This document shows, in pieces, positions 8,463-16,991 of a DNA stretch of 51,723 bases (the first letter of the stretch is position 1; every line of letters begins with the position of its first letter). Source of the DNA: an uncultured Bacteroidales bacterium (GTDB lineage Bacteria > Bacteroidota > Bacteroidia > Bacteroidales > UBA932). The position numbers and the translations under genes were made by a program. The notes beneath the pieces were generated by a model. It saw only the letters and a program-made list of their open reading frames with translations. It did not search any database and was not told the DNA's origin. Where the stretch lies: positions 1 through 51,723 of the forward strand of contig CAMXAU010000021.1 in NCBI GenBank assembly GCA_947179325.1, in the 5' to 3' direction.

Positions 8463-8840
8463 TTATATATTAAATTTCCCCTCATAAACTTCTCCATATT
8501 CCGTTTCTATCTGAACGAAATATTCTCCTGAAGTACCGGAAGTATATAAAATTGCCTGTCCTACATTGGAGTTTATAAAATCATTGTAAATCTCTCCGGT
8601 TGACATATTCCATACAGATATTGATACATTGCCGATATTATCCATAAAATTCAGATAAATTCCATTGTCCAATCCATTCCAAATCGCATATATAGGAATC
8701 CTAATGACATTTCTTGGACGCGAGGATGTAACTTCTTTATTTGCTCTTTCAAGTGAGATTTTAAATGAGCCATTGGGCGCTCCATAAACAGTCGCGAATA
8801 TGCTCAACAATAGTGAAATAATCATTAACCCTTTTTTCAT
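8463..8840 (-). CDS. Small secreted protein, DUF3244-like
   Basis: A 125-residue protein with a clean signal peptide (first 20 residues, cleavage near VYG-AP). The mature chain has an Ig-like strand pattern (VSISVWNMSTGEIY, then SGEYFVQIETEYGEVYEG), which matches the DUF3244 proteins of Bacteroidales that end with a strand for extracytoplasmic association. It is the first gene of the RiPP/pore-former unit, 18 bases ahead of the lipoprotein gene, with 128 bases to the upstream terminator that should contain the operon promoter. I could not find a convincing promoter match there. Function of the family is unknown. Confidence 0.65.
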   Translation of the reverse strand: MKKGLMIISLLLSIFATVYGAPNGSFKISLERANKEVTSSRPRNVIRIPIYAIWNGLDNGIYLNFMDNIGNVSISVWNMSTGEIYNDFINSNVGQAILYTSGTSGEYFVQIETEYGEVYEGKFNI

Positions 8841-8967
8841 AATAATTGTTTTTAGTTATTGCGAATGTATGATTAAGCAACATAATAACAGCTATCATTT
8901 ATCTATTTCATTCTATCAAAATATTATGATTGATATGTGCGTAACTTGCTGGTTATTATATAAATAC

Positions 8968-9002
8968 AAAAGGTGATAGAAATATTGTTTCTATCACCTT
9001 TT
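8968..9002 (-). terminator. Rho-independent terminator after the TPR regulator
   Basis: A perfect 15-base-pair stem (AAAAGGTGATAGAAA with its complement, 5-base loop) with A/T tails on both sides, 62 bases behind the regulator stop codon. It separates the regulator transcript from the RiPP operon downstream. Confidence 0.8.
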
Positions 9003-9064
9003 CAACTTGTTGATTTACAAGTAATTGCAATTGTAATTCTTCGGGATTTATAGATGTTTGATTA

Positions 9065-10732
9065 TCAGTTGTTTATCATGCTGTTCATATATAAGTCCTT
9101 ATATTGTGAATTTGAGTTCCTGATTTTTGCCCTGATTCTGGATCTCATATTATATATGACATCAATTTCCTTTCCCAGCAAAAGACTCATGACGGTAGGG
9201 GAAAACCCTACAAACCAATACTCCAAAAGCAGGTAGTCATTATGCTTGAATTTCAGTTCACTGTCGTTTTTCAATTTTGAGACAATGCCATCCTTGTATT
9301 CGTTGAGAATTGCTTCAAGCAATGGCGATTCCTCATCCGCGCTCAACTTGTCAATGACAGACTCTACTTCACGGTAGACAAATGTTTGACGCTTTCCTAT
9401 ATTCTCGTGCTCGTAGAACTTCTCGCATATTCCTCCAATCAGTTCCAGCTTTGTCCTGTAAAGCTGCCCTATTTTCTGTGAAAAGCCTGACATTTTCTGC
9501 TCATTCTGCAGGAGAAGGCGTCTTGTGTCTTCCAGCATACTCAGATTGTTGGACATCTCATAGTTCTTCTTTTTGATGTATCTATAGAAACCGTATCCGA
9601 TAATGGACGCTATCAGCAATAAGGATATGATTACAAGGACAGCAATTGTCCTTGAACTTCTTGCCTTGTATTTCTCGTGCTCCAGCTGCTGCTTGATATA
9701 GTCCCGCTGTGCAGCCGTTATTGAGTTGTTGAGTGCAGAATAATACAATGAGTCCTGTATCTTTGTGGATTTGTAAAGAAATCTGGCAGCATCCTTATAG
9801 TATCCTAAGTCTTTGGCGATATCATATTCATTCAGCGCGACTATAGCCAGCAGTGTCTTGTCTTCGCCAATGTATGGTGTTATTTCGTCTATTGTCTTCT
9901 GCGCTATTCTGTTATGCCCGGTCTGGTGATAAGCATTTGCCAATGCAGCCTTATCATATAAAGATATGGGCTTCTTCAGCGTATCTACAATATAAGAATA
10001 TATGTCTATTGCCAGTTGAGGCTCGGGAGACTCTTTTACCGTAAGCATATGTGCATAATCCTGCAGACTTTCCAGCAATAGGGCCGTATCCATTTTTTCT
10101 TTGGCAATCTCTATGGCTTTATTATAATACTCGCCGCCTTTTTCAAAATTATTGATTGCAGTATATGACGAAGCAAGTTGCTTTATTGCAAAATCTGCAT
10201 ATCTTGCCGCACCTGCTTTAACGAAAGCATCATATTCCAACTGTCTGTAACGCAGCTTTTCCATCCGGTTGAATGTGAGTCCATAAATGTCCGCAAACCC
10301 ACGGTAAATCAGACCTTTATAAAATATGTCATTGACGCATTCCGCATTGTCAAGCGCATTCGTGAAAGCAATGATAGCCTGGGTGTAATTTCCTCCGTTC
10401 TGATATACTCTGCCAAGATAATAATATGCCAGCATTCTGTCCTTTGCGGTCCCTTTATCTTTATAGTATCCGACTGCGATGTTAATCAGGCTGTCATCAG
10501 CAGTATCTATATAGTTCTTGTCCAGGGCCATGGAGCTGAGCAAAGCATACTTGGCTCTGTTCCATGGGCTTGAAAGTTCATTTTCCTGTATCTTCTTAAG
10601 CATTGTCAGGGCACTGTCCGGCCTTTCTGCAAGATAGCCCTCAATGTCTCTAAGCTTCCAGGCCACGCCTGTGTTGAAATGGCACGAGATCATCAGGGAA
10701 ACTGCGATTACAAGTAAAAGTGATTTTTTCAA
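9065..10732 (-). CDS. TPR membrane regulator with C-terminal HTH
   Basis: A 555-residue lipoprotein-like or membrane protein. The N-terminus ends in a possible lipobox (LMISCHFN, Cys17). Residues about 30-340 are TPR-type helical repeats (AYYYLGRVYQNGGNYTQAI and similar). A single membrane helix follows (AVLVIISLLLIASIIGYGF, about 366-384), then a coiled coil and a C-terminal LuxR/sigma-like helix-turn-helix (YWFVGFSPTVMSLLLGKEID, then VIYNMRSRIRAKI). This architecture, sensor repeats outside and DNA-binding domain inside, is a recurring Bacteroidales regulator type often found beside peptide or accessory clusters. It lies directly upstream of the RiPP operon on the same strand and is its likely regulator, although it has its own terminator. 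Confidence 0.8.
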   Translation of the reverse strand: MKKSLLLVIAVSLMISCHFNTGVAWKLRDIEGYLAERPDSALTMLKKIQENELSSPWNRAKYALLSSMALDKNYIDTADDSLINIAVGYYKDKGTAKDRMLAYYYLGRVYQNGGNYTQAIIAFTNALDNAECVNDIFYKGLIYRGFADIYGLTFNRMEKLRYRQLEYDAFVKAGAARYADFAIKQLASSYTAINNFEKGGEYYNKAIEIAKEKMDTALLLESLQDYAHMLTVKESPEPQLAIDIYSYIVDTLKKPISLYDKAALANAYHQTGHNRIAQKTIDEITPYIGEDKTLLAIVALNEYDIAKDLGYYKDAARFLYKSTKIQDSLYYSALNNSITAAQRDYIKQQLEHEKYKARSSRTIAVLVIISLLLIASIIGYGFYRYIKKKNYEMSNNLSMLEDTRRLLLQNEQKMSGFSQKIGQLYRTKLELIGGICEKFYEHENIGKRQTFVYREVESVIDKLSADEESPLLEAILNEYKDGIVSKLKNDSELKFKHNDYLLLEYWFVGFSPTVMSLLLGKEIDVIYNMRSRIRAKIRNSNSQYKDLYMNSMINN

Positions 10733-10806
10733 GGTTATGTTAACTTATTGGGTGAGCTTCTTGGTAAGTCTGAATTTGATGAAATACTATAGAATGTCAT
10801 CAAATG

Positions 10807-10842
10807 CAATATGGGGCAACCCTCAAGGATTGTCCCATATTG
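10807..10842 (-). terminator. Terminator hairpin after the DUF2795-like gene
   Basis: A 13-base-pair stem (CAATATGGGGCAA with TTGTCCCATATTG, one G-U pair, 10-base loop). It follows the small acidic-protein gene on the minus strand and precedes the regulator gene. No strong T-run follows, so the call is moderate. Confidence 0.55.
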
Positions 10843-10875
10843 TTATAGTTAAATGGGCTTCAAATGATTAGCCTA

Positions 10876-11097
10876 TTAATACTCCTCCTCGTTGAAGAAG
10901 AAGTCGTCCTTGGTCGGATAGTCCGGCCAGATGTCTTCGATGCTTTCGTATATTTCTCCGTCGTCCTCAAGTTCCTCAAGATTCTCCACGACTTCAAGAG
11001 GGGCTCCTGAGCGGGTAGCGTAGTCAATCAGCTCTTCCTTGGTTGCTGGCCAGGGAGCGTCTTCGAGCCTATAAGCAAGTTCCAGTGTCCAATACAT
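10876..11097 (-). CDS. Small acidic protein, DUF2795-like
   Basis: A 73-residue, strongly acidic protein. It starts MYWTLELAYRLEDAPWPATK and contains ELIDYATRSGAPLEVVENL, the short helical motif of DUF2795 proteins that are widespread in Bacteroidetes, and ends in an acidic aromatic tail (FFFNEEEY). It stands alone between a terminator and the divergent folE gene. Function unknown. Confidence 0.75.
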   Translation of the reverse strand: MYWTLELAYRLEDAPWPATKEELIDYATRSGAPLEVVENLEELEDDGEIYESIEDIWPDYPTKDDFFFNEEEY

Positions 11098-11172
11098 GTC
11101 TATTCTATTTTAATTTATTAATTTACAATAGTTAACAGACGCATGGTGCGTCAAAGCCCTCATAAGAGGGCG

Positions 11173-11180
11173 CAAATATA
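11173..11180 (-). promoter_or_regulatory. Probable -7 promoter box for the DUF2795-like gene
   Basis: On the minus strand the bases read TATATTTG, an exact match to the Bacteroidetes TAnnTTTG element, giving a leader of about 70 bases before the ATG at 11097. No TTTG at the usual distance upstream was found, so only half of the promoter is supported. Confidence 0.4.
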
Positions 11181-11210
11181 GGAAAAAAAATCAAAATGAA
11201 TTCTTTTTAC

Positions 11211-11218
11211 TAATTTTG
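11211..11218 (+). promoter_or_regulatory. Probable -7 promoter box for folE
   Basis: TAATTTTG matches the Bacteroidetes TAnnTTTG element and lies 40 bases before the folE start. The expected upstream TTTG is not clear. Together with the minus-strand box at 11173 it suggests a divergent promoter region. Confidence 0.45.
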
Positions 11219-11258
11219 CAGCCGATTTAATACACAACATTTATACCAATATATACAC

Positions 11259-11846
11259 ATGTCATATATTAAAGAAGAAAAATATGATGAGCAGACTACC
11301 GCGGAGATAGCGGCTCATTACCGTGAAATACTCAGGCTGCTTGGGGAAAACCCTGAAAGGGAGGGACTTCTGAAGACTCCGGAAAGAGTTGCCAAGGCAT
11401 TGCAGTTTCTGACAAGCGGGTATTCTACTGACGGGGCGGAGATTCTCCGCAGCGCAATCTTCAATGAAGAGTACAGCCAGATGGTGCTGGTCAAGGATAT
11501 TGAACTCTATTCTACATGCGAACATCATGTGATGCCTTTCATCGGTAAGGCGCATGTTGCATACATACCGGACGGTACAATCACTGGATTGAGCAAGATT
11601 GCGAGGGTGGTTGAGACATATGCACGCCGTCTCCAGGTGCAGGAAAGGCTTACGATGCAGATCCGGGATTGCATACAGGATACACTGAATCCTCTCGGGG
11701 TGGCTGTTGTCATTGAGGCGTCACATACCTGCATGACACTGCGCGGTGTCCAGAAAGCCAATGCAAAGACTACGACATCAGCCTTTTCCGGAATATTCCT
11801 CAGGGATGAGAGGACCCGCAATGAGTTCCTTAACCTGATCCGCTGA
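11259..11846 (+). CDS. folE: GTP cyclohydrolase I
   Basis: A 195-residue enzyme that converts GTP to 7,8-dihydroneopterin triphosphate, the first step of folate synthesis. The zinc ligands are visible as Cys87 and His90 in [10 protein letters not shown] and Cys158 in [10 protein letters not shown]. Other family landmarks are [12 protein letters not shown] (36-47), [24 protein letters not shown] and the C-terminal TSAFSGIF. Length is normal for a bacterial FolE. It is a single-gene unit that ends at a strong hairpin shared with the convergent nagB gene. Confidence 0.96.
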   Translation: MSYIKEEKYDEQTTAEIAAHYREILRLLGENPEREGLLKTPERVAKALQFLTSGYSTDGAEILRSAIFNEEYSQMVLVKDIELYSTCEHHVMPFIGKAHVAYIPDGTITGLSKIARVVETYARRLQVQERLTMQIRDCIQDTLNPLGVAVVIEASHTCMTLRGVQKANAKTTTSAFSGIFLRDERTRNEFLNLIR

Positions 11847-11863
11847 CTTCACGTGTGAAAGAA

Positions 11864-11900
11864 AACGGGCTTGACAGGAAAAGAATCCGTCAAGCCCGTT
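11864..11900. terminator. Bidirectional terminator between folE and nagB
   Basis: A perfect 12-base-pair stem (AACGGGCTTGAC with GTCAAGCCCGTT, 13-base loop), with A-rich sequence on the left and T-rich on the right. It lies between two convergent genes and can serve both. Confidence 0.8.
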
Positions 11901-11915
11901 CTGTATGGCTCTTTC

Positions 11916-12707
11916 TTAAAGGTTATCTTTCTCGATATCCTTGAAGTATTTATAGGTGTTGACCTTCAGCTCGCCTGCTGCAAGTTCGTCGCAGACAATC
12001 ACTCCGTCCGGATGTGCCTGGAGCGCAGACAGAGTGCATACATGGCTCATCGGGCCTTCTACTGCCTGCTGGAGTGCGCGGGCTTTCTTGTGGCCGAAGG
12101 CAAGTATAACTACTTCCTTTGCTGAGCATATTGTCTTTACGCCTACTGTCATGGCCTTTGTCGGAACCTTGCTGATGTCATTGTCGAAGAAACGGGAGTT
12201 CACCACAATAGTGTCGTATGTGAGTGTCATGACCCTGGTCCTGGATTCGAATGATGAAAATGGCTCATTGAATGCGATATGGCCGTCTTCTCCGACTCCT
12301 CCGAGAAACAGGTCTATCCCTCCTGCAGCTGCGATGCGCTCTTCGTATGATGCACATTCGGCGTCAATGTCAGCCGCGTTTCCGTTGAGTATGTTTATGT
12401 TTCCTTCAGGGACATTTACATGGCTGAAAAATTCCCTTGCCATGAATGAATGGTAGCTCTCTGGATGTTCTTCAGGAAGCCCTACATATTCGTCCATATT
12501 GAAAGTGATGACATTCTCGAAAGAAATTTCCCCGGCCTTGTACATTCTTATCAGTTCCTGGTATGTTCCTATTGGAGTTGAACCAGTAGGGAGTCCAAGC
12601 ACAAAAGGCTTGTCAGTGACTGCCGCCTTTGCCTTGATTGCCTCTGCGATGTGTCTTGCTGCCCAGACAGCACCGTCCTGGCAGGTGTTTTCAATAATAA
12701 GTCTCAT
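11916..12707 (-). CDS. nagB: Glucosamine-6-phosphate deaminase
   Basis: A 263-residue enzyme that turns glucosamine 6-phosphate into fructose 6-phosphate and ammonia. Motifs: GLPTGSTP phosphate loop (38-45), catalytic Asp72/Glu73 in NMDEYVGL, and [14 protein letters not shown] (136-149) with Asp141 and His143. The open frame extends further to 12809, but I chose the Met at 12707 because it gives the standard NagB start (MRLIIENT) and because a promoter box at 12730-12737 lies inside the longer frame. It ends at a terminator shared with folE. Confidence 0.94.
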   Translation of the reverse strand: MRLIIENTCQDGAVWAARHIAEAIKAKAAVTDKPFVLGLPTGSTPIGTYQELIRMYKAGEISFENVITFNMDEYVGLPEEHPESYHSFMAREFFSHVNVPEGNINILNGNAADIDAECASYEERIAAAGGIDLFLGGVGEDGHIAFNEPFSSFESRTRVMTLTYDTIVVNSRFFDNDISKVPTKAMTVGVKTICSAKEVVILAFGHKKARALQQAVEGPMSHVCTLSALQAHPDGVIVCDELAAGELKVNTYKYFKDIEKDNL

Positions 12708-12729
12708 GTCTATAAAATTATAAGGTTGG

Positions 12730-12737
12730 CAAAAGTA
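12730..12737 (-). promoter_or_regulatory. Probable -7 promoter box for nagB
   Basis: The minus strand reads TACTTTTG, an exact TAnnTTTG match. It predicts a start of transcription near 12724, about 17 bases before the chosen ATG, and so supports the short nagB frame. The upstream TTTG is not at an ideal distance. Confidence 0.45.
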
Positions 12738-13016
12738 GCAATTTTTATTCAAGAAAGATTTTTTTTGTATTCTTTTCTGTTGAGATTTGTCCCATTTTAA
12801 TTCTGGCATGCCGCTTTTTCCGTGATGTCTGTTTCCGCCCAGGGGCAGCTCGCCCTGTCCACGGCCTGAAATGCAATAATTATTGCCTATTCTTGCTCGC
12901 AGTTAATCATATATGGCGAAAAATTGATATATTTACGTTTTCATTTCCGTCCATGGGCCTGGAGAGTCAGTCCGTGGACGGAATGCTTGAAGTTAATCCG
13001 TAAAAGTTTATCAGTT
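12738..13016. other. Intergenic region between nagB and manC
   Basis: Together with the nagB promoter this is a 309-base gap between divergent genes. The right part holds a near match to a promoter (TATATTTA around 12930) that could serve manC. The open frames across it have no family resemblance. Nothing else is evident. Confidence 0.4.
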
Positions 13017-14090
13017 ATGAGGGATAATACGCATGTAGTCATTATGGCCGGTGGCATAGGAAGCAGGCTGTGGCCTATAAGCAAACCGGAGATGCCGAAA
13101 CAGTTCATTGATGTGCTCGGGGTCGGGAAATCCATGATACAGCTGACTGTTGAACGTTTCAGTGCAGTCTGCCGTCCGGAACACTTCTGGGTGGTGACAT
13201 CTGACCGCTATGTCGACACAGTAAAGGAACAGCTCCCGGGGATTCCGCATGAACAGATACTTGCAGAGCCGGAGCCGAGAAATACTGCTCCTTGCATCGC
13301 ATATGCATGCCGCAAGATCGGGAAGAGGTATCCGGATGCAAATGTCGTTGTCACCCCGTCTGATGCCCTGGTGCTTGACAAGGAAATATTTGCGGGGAAT
13401 ATCGCAAAGGCCCTTTCGTTTACAGATGGCGGCAATGGCATAGTTACAGTCGGAATCACGCCTTCAAGGCCTGAGACCGGATATGGATATATACATTCAT
13501 GCGGGGCGCAGGAGGATGAGGTGTGCAAGGTCTCTGAGTTCCGTGAGAAGCCGGACCTGGAGACGGCAAAGTCGTATATCGAGAATGGAGGCTTCTTCTG
13601 GAATGCCGGCATATTCGTGTGGAATGTCCGCACCATCAATGAGCAGCTGCGCAGGTTCGCTCCGCAGATATCCTCTGTAATGGATGCCCTGGAGGCATCT
13701 TTCTATACAGAGAAGGAGGATGAGGAGCTCAAAAGGCTGTTTCCGCAGTGCGACAAGATCTCCATTGACTATGCAGTGATGGAGAAGTCGGAAGATATAT
13801 ATGTAATCCCTTGCAGCCCAGGATGGAGCGATCTCGGAAGCTGGGGCTCGGTGAAGACTCATATACCTGAAGACGGTGACGGGAATTCAGTTGTAGGCGG
13901 GGATGTCCGCCTGTTTGGGTGCAGAAATTGTATAGTGCATGCAGGCGACGCCAGGACGGTGGTCGCTGAAGGCCTGGAAGGGTATATCATATCGGAGAAA
14001 AACGGTGATATCCTCGTGTGCAGGCTTTCGGAAGAACAGAGGATAAAAGATTTTTCTGCATGTTACAAAGGAAGCAATACAAAACAATAG
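13017..14090 (+). CDS. manC: Mannose-1-phosphate guanylyltransferase
   Basis: A 357-residue single-domain nucleotidyltransferase that makes GDP-mannose from mannose 1-phosphate and GTP. The signature AGGIGSRLWP is at 11-20, followed by PEMPKQF. Further landmarks are EPEPRNTAPCIAYA, VVTPSDALV (metal-binding region), GYGYIHS, KVSEFREKPD, GFFWNAGIFVW and the C-terminal PGWSDLGSWGS. The frame could begin at 12924, but the Met at 13017 gives the usual short N-terminus. The next gene starts inside its last 31 bases. GDP-mannose can feed capsule, lipid A-core or glycoprotein O-glycan synthesis. Confidence 0.93.
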   Translation: MRDNTHVVIMAGGIGSRLWPISKPEMPKQFIDVLGVGKSMIQLTVERFSAVCRPEHFWVVTSDRYVDTVKEQLPGIPHEQILAEPEPRNTAPCIAYACRKIGKRYPDANVVVTPSDALVLDKEIFAGNIAKALSFTDGGNGIVTVGITPSRPETGYGYIHSCGAQEDEVCKVSEFREKPDLETAKSYIENGGFFWNAGIFVWNVRTINEQLRRFAPQISSVMDALEASFYTEKEDEELKRLFPQCDKISIDYAVMEKSEDIYVIPCSPGWSDLGSWGSVKTHIPEDGDGNSVVGGDVRLFGCRNCIVHAGDARTVVAEGLEGYIISEKNGDILVCRLSEEQRIKDFSACYKGSNTKQ

Positions 14091-14821
14091 TAGTTTCAGA
14101 TATCCATCTTGGGTATAAGCAGTCCAAGGTCCGCGAAGTAAGCCGTTTCCTTAGCTCTGTGGACTGCGAGAGGCTGATTCTTAACGGAGATATAATAGAC
14201 GGGTGGAAACTGAGGAAGTCCGGTGACAGGAAGTGGAAGCCGGAGTATACGAAGTTCCTTAAGATCATCATGAAGATGATGGAGAATTTTGGGACGGGGA
14301 TTATCTATGTTGTCGGAAATCATGATGATTTCCTTGACAATGTGGCCCCGTTCGCTTTTTCTGAGGTCAGCATTGTAAGGGACTATGTCCTGGAGAGCGG
14401 TGGTCACCGTTATTTCGTGACGCATGGTGATGTCTTTGACAGTGTCACGTCAAACATGAAATGGCTTGCCAAGCTCGGTGATATAGGATACCGTGCGCTC
14501 CTGAAGATAAATGTGCTGTATAACGGATACAGGAAGTGGAGAGGGAAGCCATACTATTCTCTTGCACAGGCTGTCAAGGCCAAGGTGAAGAAAGGAGTAT
14601 CTTCAATAAGCGGGCTTGATGACATGGTTGTTGATGTGGCTATGTCGCATGGCTGCGACGGTGTGATATGCGGCCATATCCACCAGCCTGAAGACCGTAT
14701 GATAGGCAATGTGCGCTATCTCAATTCCGGGGACTGGGTAGAGACGATGTCCGCGCTTATTGAAGACATGGACGGAAACTGGAGCATTTTCAGATATCAG
14801 GGGATGGAGGGCGCGTTATGA
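14060..14821 (+). CDS. LpxH-like UDP-2,3-diacylglucosamine diphosphatase/metallophosphoesterase
   Basis: A 253-residue calcineurin-type phosphoesterase. All metal-site motifs are in order: SDIHLG (Asp14, His16), GDIIDGW, GNHDD, FVTHGD and GHIHQP. The pattern and length match the enzymes annotated as UDP-2,3-diacylglucosamine diphosphatase in Bacteroidetes (lipid A pathway), though a related phosphodiesterase role cannot be excluded. A longer frame begins at 14018; I prefer the Met at 14060 because MLQRKQYKTIVVSDIHLG is the compact family start. It overlaps manC by 31 bases and the following glycosyltransferase by 4 (ATGA), so the three genes are translationally coupled. Confidence 0.85.
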   Translation: MLQRKQYKTIVVSDIHLGYKQSKVREVSRFLSSVDCERLILNGDIIDGWKLRKSGDRKWKPEYTKFLKIIMKMMENFGTGIIYVVGNHDDFLDNVAPFAFSEVSIVRDYVLESGGHRYFVTHGDVFDSVTSNMKWLAKLGDIGYRALLKINVLYNGYRKWRGKPYYSLAQAVKAKVKKGVSSISGLDDMVVDVAMSHGCDGVICGHIHQPEDRMIGNVRYLNSGDWVETMSALIEDMDGNWSIFRYQGMEGAL

Positions 14822-15924
14822 GATATCTTTTTATAATACAGGGGGAGGGGAGAGGCCATCTGACCCAGGCGATGACACTTGAAAGGCTTCTCAGGGAAAA
14901 CGGGCACGAGGTGGTTGAGATGCTTGTCGGAAAGAGTCCCTCCAGGCGGCTTCCAGAGTTCTTCACGCGGAATGTATGCGCTCCTGTAGCACAGTTCAGC
15001 AGCATAAATTTTCTTCCGTCCCATAAGAACAGGAAACCGAGCATGGTGAAAAGTGTCCTGTATAATGCATTCGCGTTTTTCCGGTATTTCCCGAGCATGC
15101 GTTTCCTGAACAGGAAGATAAGGACTTCCGGTGCAGATGTGGTGGTGAACTTCTATGAGATGCTTGTTGGGATGACGTACATGGTTCACCGTATCAAGGT
15201 CCCCCAGGTGAGCATCGGCCATCAGTATCTGTTTTTCCATAAAGATTTCGGCATACCTTTCGGGCATTATCCCGGGCACGAGAGCCTGAACCTCTTCTCA
15301 CGGATAAGCAGCTATGGGGCAGTAAAACGGCTCGCACTTTCTTTCAGGCCTATGCCTGATGACCTCTCCGGCAGAATCCGGGTCGTCCCGCCGCTCTTGC
15401 GCCGGGAAGTGCTTGGCCTGCGTAATGATGACGGGAGCGACGGACCGGGAATGTCCCGTGGGGACTATATCCTCGGCTATATGCTTAATGCCGGCTTTTC
15501 TGAGGATGTGCTGGCATGGCATCGCGGGCATCCGCATACGGAGCTGAGGTTTTTCTGGGACAACTGGGCCGAGGGCAAGGTCAAGAAGATAGATGACAAG
15601 CTTAGTTTCCATCTTATTGACGACAAGGAATTCCTGAAGCAGATGGCAGGTTGCCGGGCCTATGCAAGCACGGCTGGCTTTGAATCTATATGCGAGGCGA
15701 TGTATCTTGGAAAGCCAGTGCTTATGGTCCCGTCTCATATTGAGCAGGAAATCAACGCTTTTGATGCGAAGAGGAGCAATGCCGGTGTCTCGGCCGGGAG
15801 ATTTGACATGGACGCATTGCTTGAATTTGCCGAGACATTTAGTCCGGATAATCATTTTGTCGACTGGGTGCGCTCTGCCCCGGAAGTATTTCTTGAGGAA
15901 CTTACGGAAAACCTGATGTTTTGA
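14818..15924 (+). CDS. MurG/GT28-like glycosyltransferase
   Basis: A 368-residue GT-B type glycosyltransferase. The N-terminus (FIIQGEGRGHLTQAMTLERL) carries the G-x-GRGH-x-TQA loop typical of MurG-like and PF13528-type enzymes. The C-terminal half has GYMLNAGF and the donor-binding STAGFESICEAMYLGKPVLM followed by PSHIEQEINA. It is coupled by ATGA to the phosphoesterase gene. The manC, LpxH-like, GT order suggests a glycolipid or lipid-linked sugar pathway at the cytoplasmic membrane. Acceptor and sugar are unknown. Confidence 0.78.
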   Translation: MRYLFIIQGEGRGHLTQAMTLERLLRENGHEVVEMLVGKSPSRRLPEFFTRNVCAPVAQFSSINFLPSHKNRKPSMVKSVLYNAFAFFRYFPSMRFLNRKIRTSGADVVVNFYEMLVGMTYMVHRIKVPQVSIGHQYLFFHKDFGIPFGHYPGHESLNLFSRISSYGAVKRLALSFRPMPDDLSGRIRVVPPLLRREVLGLRNDDGSDGPGMSRGDYILGYMLNAGFSEDVLAWHRGHPHTELRFFWDNWAEGKVKKIDDKLSFHLIDDKEFLKQMAGCRAYASTAGFESICEAMYLGKPVLMVPSHIEQEINAFDAKRSNAGVSAGRFDMDALLEFAETFSPDNHFVDWVRSAPEVFLEELTENLMF

Positions 15925-15932
15925 CAGCTATC

Positions 15933-15962
15933 ATTTTAAAATTTGAGGGAATTTTAAAATTT
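15933..15962. repeat. Short direct repeat upstream of the recombinase gene
   Basis: The 12-mer ATTTTAAAATTT occurs at 15933-15944 and 15951-15962, an 18-base period. Each copy is nearly self-complementary. It lies just before the recombinase ATG and could be an operator or simply AT-rich leader. Confidence 0.5.
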
Positions 15963-15971
15963 CATCAGATT

Positions 15972-16892
15972 ATGGTAAAAGTCAAGACCGCGGATTTTCT
16001 TGTATTCATGCATCTCCGCATTTCGCATCTTTATTCGTGTGGGCGTCTCGGTACGGCCCGTAACTATGAAAGGGCCAGCCGCAGCTTTGAAATGTATCTT
16101 GGTGGCAGGGCTGTCCCTTTTACTGACATTACAGACACTCTTGTGGATGGCTATGTCTCGTTTCTCAATGGAAGGGGAGTCTCCAGGAACTCCATCTCGT
16201 TTTATATGAGAATCTTGCGTGCAGTGTATAACCGTGCGGTCAAGATGGGGCTTGTGAGTCAGGCCTTCCCGTTTGACAATGCATACACAGGGGTAGACAG
16301 GACATGCAAGCGTGCTGTAGATGAGGATATTGTCTCCCAGCTCTCCCGCCTGAACCTTGCCCCTGGCACTTCAATGGCATTTGCCAGGGATCTTTTCATT
16401 TTCAGCTATTGTACACGCGGGATGGCTTTCGTTGACCTTGCCTATCTGAGAAAAACAGATCTCAGGCATGGGACTATACGCTATGCGCGCCGTAAGACAG
16501 GCCAGGTCATGCATGTAAGGATAGAGCCGGGCATAAGGATGATAATTGACAGGTATGCCGGAGCTTGTGCTGATTCAGTGTATGTGTTTCCGCTGCTTCG
16601 GGCAACTGATCCGGAGTCGGCATACAGGCAATATCAGTCCGCGCTCAACAGCTACAACCGCAAGTTGCGCAAATTGTCGGGAATGCTGCCTGTTGCCTGT
16701 CATCTGACGTCTTATACTTCCCGGCATAGCTGGGCTACCGCTGCGCGCAAGCATGAGGTGCCTGTCACGATAATCAGCGCAGCTCTTGGGCATACGTCTG
16801 AACGCACAACGCAGATATATCTTGACAGTATTGAAAATTCCGTGATTGATTCGGCCAACCGCACGGTCCTGGCTGCGCTATGGCGTGTTTAG
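15972..16892 (+). CDS. Tyrosine recombinase (integrase/DNA invertase type)
   Basis: A 306-residue site-specific recombinase. The N-terminal core-binding half (about 1-105) contains SISFYMRILRAVYNRAV. The catalytic half shows Arg149 in YCTRGMAFVDLAYL, Lys175 in RRKTGQ, Arg251 and His252 in LTSYTSRHSWA (a Y-x-x-R variant of the usual H-x-x-R), His274 in LGHTSERTTQIY and nucleophile Tyr283. This size and the LTSYTSRHSWA form are typical of stand-alone Bacteroides DNA invertases and small integrases. No other phage or element genes lie beside it. The Met at 15972 was chosen over the upstream Met at 15921. It is a candidate to flip the capsule promoter at 32.3-32.6 kb. Confidence 0.88.
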   Translation: MVKVKTADFLVFMHLRISHLYSCGRLGTARNYERASRSFEMYLGGRAVPFTDITDTLVDGYVSFLNGRGVSRNSISFYMRILRAVYNRAVKMGLVSQAFPFDNAYTGVDRTCKRAVDEDIVSQLSRLNLAPGTSMAFARDLFIFSYCTRGMAFVDLAYLRKTDLRHGTIRYARRKTGQVMHVRIEPGIRMIIDRYAGACADSVYVFPLLRATDPESAYRQYQSALNSYNRKLRKLSGMLPVACHLTSYTSRHSWATAARKHEVPVTIISAALGHTSERTTQIYLDSIENSVIDSANRTVLAALWRV

Positions 16893-16991
16893 CATGCCTG
16901 TGTTGAGGGTGATTTCCCGGTGTGCCAAGCTGTGTCTGCTCTCTGTGTCTATGGCAATCATGTTTTTCGGAGGATGTCTGCTGAAAACTTT

